A program made the translations under genes and the position numbers. This document shows, piece by piece, positions 62,467-64,000 of a DNA stretch of 64,000 nucleotides (the first letter of the stretch is position 1; the number at the start of each line of letters is the position of its first letter). This stretch comes from Petroclostridium sp. X23. Its GTDB lineage: Bacteria > Bacillota > Clostridia > SK-Y3. The stretch is taken from NCBI RefSeq assembly GCF_030013905.1, contig NZ_CP124862.1, positions 4,901,051-4,965,050 on the forward strand. The letters are read 5' to 3'. The notes below the pieces were generated by a model that was not told the DNA's origin, did not search any database, and worked only from the letters and a program-made list of their open reading frames with translations.

Positions 62467-63062
62467 TGCTCAAATCTAATAATTTTGCAAAATTACAGCC
62501 TATGTATCCTTTGTTAATTCAACAGTTTGTAGACGATTATAATCTTAGCGAAGGTATAGCTGTAGATATTGGTGTGGGGCCAGGTTTCTTGGGCCTGGAG
62601 ATGGCAAAGATAACCAATATGAAAATCGTTTTTATTGACATCAGTCAGGAAGCATTGGATCAGGCAAAGAATACTTTTAATTCGCTGGATTTGGACAATG
62701 AAGCTGAATTTATTAACGCTGATGTTCAGGCCCTTCCTCTTGAGGATAACTACGCAAATTTTATCATGAGCAGAGGTTCCATTTGGTTCTGGAAGGAACC
62801 GGAAAAAGGATTGCGGGAAATCCACAGGATTTTAAAGCCGGGGGGTGTTGCGGTTGTTGGTGGAGGACTGGGAAGGTATCTTCCTGAAACTATGCGCAAC
62901 AGATTGCAGGCAGCCCTTAAGCAGGGGCTGAAAGAAAGAAAAGAGAAAAGGCCTAGCCTTGAGGAATTTGAGGCTATGGTGCAGAAATCCGGACTGTCTG
63001 ATTATCGAATTATGACAGACGGAGACACAAGCAGTGGTAAATGGGTGGAAATTAGAAAATAA
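62466..63062 (+). CDS. Class I SAM-dependent methyltransferase
   Basis: 198 residues from the ATG at 62466 (SD AGGAGAAA; overlaps the previous stop by 1 nt). SAM motif I AVDIGVGPGFLGLEMA near 32-47, FIDISQEALDQA, NADVQALPLEDN and the LKPGGVAVVGGG strand. Its location inside a metal-chelate uptake operon suggests modification of the imported ligand or of a carrier; no substrate can be told. Confidence 0.85.
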   Translation: MLKSNNFAKLQPMYPLLIQQFVDDYNLSEGIAVDIGVGPGFLGLEMAKITNMKIVFIDISQEALDQAKNTFNSLDLDNEAEFINADVQALPLEDNYANFIMSRGSIWFWKEPEKGLREIHRILKPGGVAVVGGGLGRYLPETMRNRLQAALKQGLKERKEKRPSLEEFEAMVQKSGLSDYRIMTDGDTSSGKWVEIRK

Positions 63063-63089
63063 AATATGCATCTGTGAGGGGGAATAAAA

Positions 63090-64000
63090 ATGAAACTTAA
63101 TAAAAAAATTGCAGCTGCCCTGATAACAATTTTGGTATTGGCAATTGGGCTTGTCGGATGCAACGGCGATTCTCAGGTCCAATCCACAAATCAGTCTGAT
63201 GACCAGCCTGCGGACATGCAAACAAAAAACACGGTTAAGGACGAGCTAGGACGGGAGGTAACGATTCCGGAAAATCCCAAAAAAGTTCTGGCACTGACTT
63301 CCGCTGTTATGCAGTCACTTTTCAATATTGACATTACTCCTGTCGGAAAAGTTGATGACTATAAAGTCACAGGGGAAGGCATGGCTCTGCCCTCTGTCGG
63401 AACTGCATCCAGCGTAAATATTGAATCGGTCTATGCCCTTCAACCCGATTTGATTATTGCCAGCAGCAGATTCCATTCCGGGTTTGAGGAAGAACTGGAA
63501 AAAACAGGGGCGGTGGTTTACTATTTTGATCCGGATAAGGTGGGGGATATCCCTGTAGTGGAAGTGACGGCATACATTGGGAAGCTGCTGGATAAAGAAG
63601 ACGTGGCCAAACAATATGTGCAGTCGGTATTTACGGTTGCGGATGAGCTAAAAGAGAAGATAGCCTCTGAAACGGATATTAAAACCGGTATTGTTATACA
63701 GGATGGTGACACCATCGTTGCAGCGCAAAACGCTTCTTCCTACGGTTCTATGCTTAAATTACTGGGAATTGACAATATTGTTCCTGATAATTTACCAAAC
63801 GCCAAAAAATCTTCTTTTGTTCCGTTTGATGTTGAAACCATTTTGGCAGGCAATCCGGACCTTGTTTTTATCATGACATCAAGTAAAGATGCTGAAAACA
63901 ATAAAGTGATCCTGGAAAAATTCAAGAGCGATCCCCAGTGGGCAGCACTGGATGCTGTTAAGCAAAATAGGCTTTTAATTCTGCCATTCTCTGTTAACCC
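63090..64000 (+). CDS. FecB/BtuF-type ABC substrate-binding lipoprotein, partial
   Basis: 303 codons to the right edge, no stop. Lipoprotein signal (MKLNKKIAAALITI, lipobox LVGC), then VKDELGREVTIPENPKKVLA, LQPDLIIASSRFHSGFEEEL, and NPDLVFIMTSSKDAENN, the pattern of helical-backbone binding proteins for siderophores, heme or cobalamin. SD GAGGGGG before the ATG. Together with the FecE-type ATPase it defines an iron-complex importer; the permease gene should follow outside the window. Confidence 0.92.
   Translation, partial: MKLNKKIAAALITILVLAIGLVGCNGDSQVQSTNQSDDQPADMQTKNTVKDELGREVTIPENPKKVLALTSAVMQSLFNIDITPVGKVDDYKVTGEGMALPSVGTASSVNIESVYALQPDLIIASSRFHSGFEEELEKTGAVVYYFDPDKVGDIPVVEVTAYIGKLLDKEDVAKQYVQSVFTVADELKEKIASETDIKTGIVIQDGDTIVAAQNASSYGSMLKLLGIDNIVPDNLPNAKKSSFVPFDVETILAGNPDLVFIMTSSKDAENNKVILEKFKSDPQWAALDAVKQNRLLILPFSVN

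Noticed and set aside
1..64000. CRISPR arrays, tRNA or rRNA genes, intact insertion sequences
   Set aside because: No regularly spaced repeats, no tRNA-like GGTTCGAATCC-type arms with matching acceptor ends, and no transposase reading frames were found on either strand.

Overview
The window looks like chromosomal DNA of a strictly anaerobic, low-GC Firmicute of the class Clostridia. It is AT-rich with strong GGAGG-type ribosome binding sites and frequent TTG/GTG starts. It carries a T-box, two cobalamin riboswitches, a class III (oxygen-sensitive) ribonucleotide reductase, a molybdenum hydroxylase with a sigma-54 regulator, several radical SAM enzymes, and remnants of corrinoid methyltransferase and TctA genes. 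Species cannot be fixed from the sequence alone.

Layout. 1-5.3 kb: the end of selO, a LytTR regulator with its DUF3021 membrane partner, recQ, and a DUF3089 lipoprotein. 5.3-8.3 kb: a T-box leader (specifier read as CUC, Leu) in front of a fused TIM-barrel/acyl-CoA ligase gene. 8.3-13.1 kb: an exported serine beta-lactamase-like protein and an OmpR-type two-component system. 13.1-15.7 kb: a scarred accessory stretch with two abutting gene remnants, a P-loop kinase and an unknown membrane protein.

16-31 kb is the centrepiece: a tightly packed co-directional operon behind a near-perfect sigma-54 promoter (TGGCAT-N5-TTGCT, 15987-16002). It encodes a MoeA-like protein, a Mop-type molybdenum hydroxylase, a flavin/FeS reductase fused to HdrB-like CCG domains, a small Cys-ribbon protein, a methyltransferase, a C-GCAxxG-C-C protein, a radical SAM enzyme, a CoA ligase-like protein, XdhC, an NTP transferase-HD fusion, a histidine phosphatase and finally its own putative sigma-54 activator. 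The set matches the gene neighbourhood known in Desulfovibrio vulgaris around DVU1551-DVU1559, whose chemistry is, to my knowledge, not worked out.

31-36.6 kb: an iron-related stretch (Fur boxes, candidate Fur-controlled small RNA, flavodoxin, DUF3793), an orphan RelB-like antitoxin, an ABC gene stub and two exported proteins. 37-43.8 kb: one 2262-residue S-layer-anchored protein with lamin-tail, metallophosphoesterase, InlB-like and SLH domains. 43.8-48.4 kb: decayed transporters, an ECF sigma/anti-sigma pair and an ABC operon damaged by an internal deletion. 48.4-52.7 kb: a cobalamin riboswitch now in front of debris, a YitT protein, and nrdDG behind a phased pair of NrdR boxes. 52.9-59.8 kb: a second cobalamin riboswitch, a MATE transporter and a complete nickel/peptide-type ABC transporter, with a candidate structured RNA in front of its binding-protein gene. 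59.8-64 kb: an Uma2 remnant, an ArsR regulator, and the start of a metal-chelate uptake operon (ATPase, cytoplasmic binding-protein-like protein, methyltransferase, lipoprotein binding protein running off the edge).

A recurring theme is metal and cofactor economy: molybdenum, iron, cobalamin and probably nickel/cobalt. A second theme is local gene decay, with at least seven truncated genes whose promoters, riboswitches or terminators survive.
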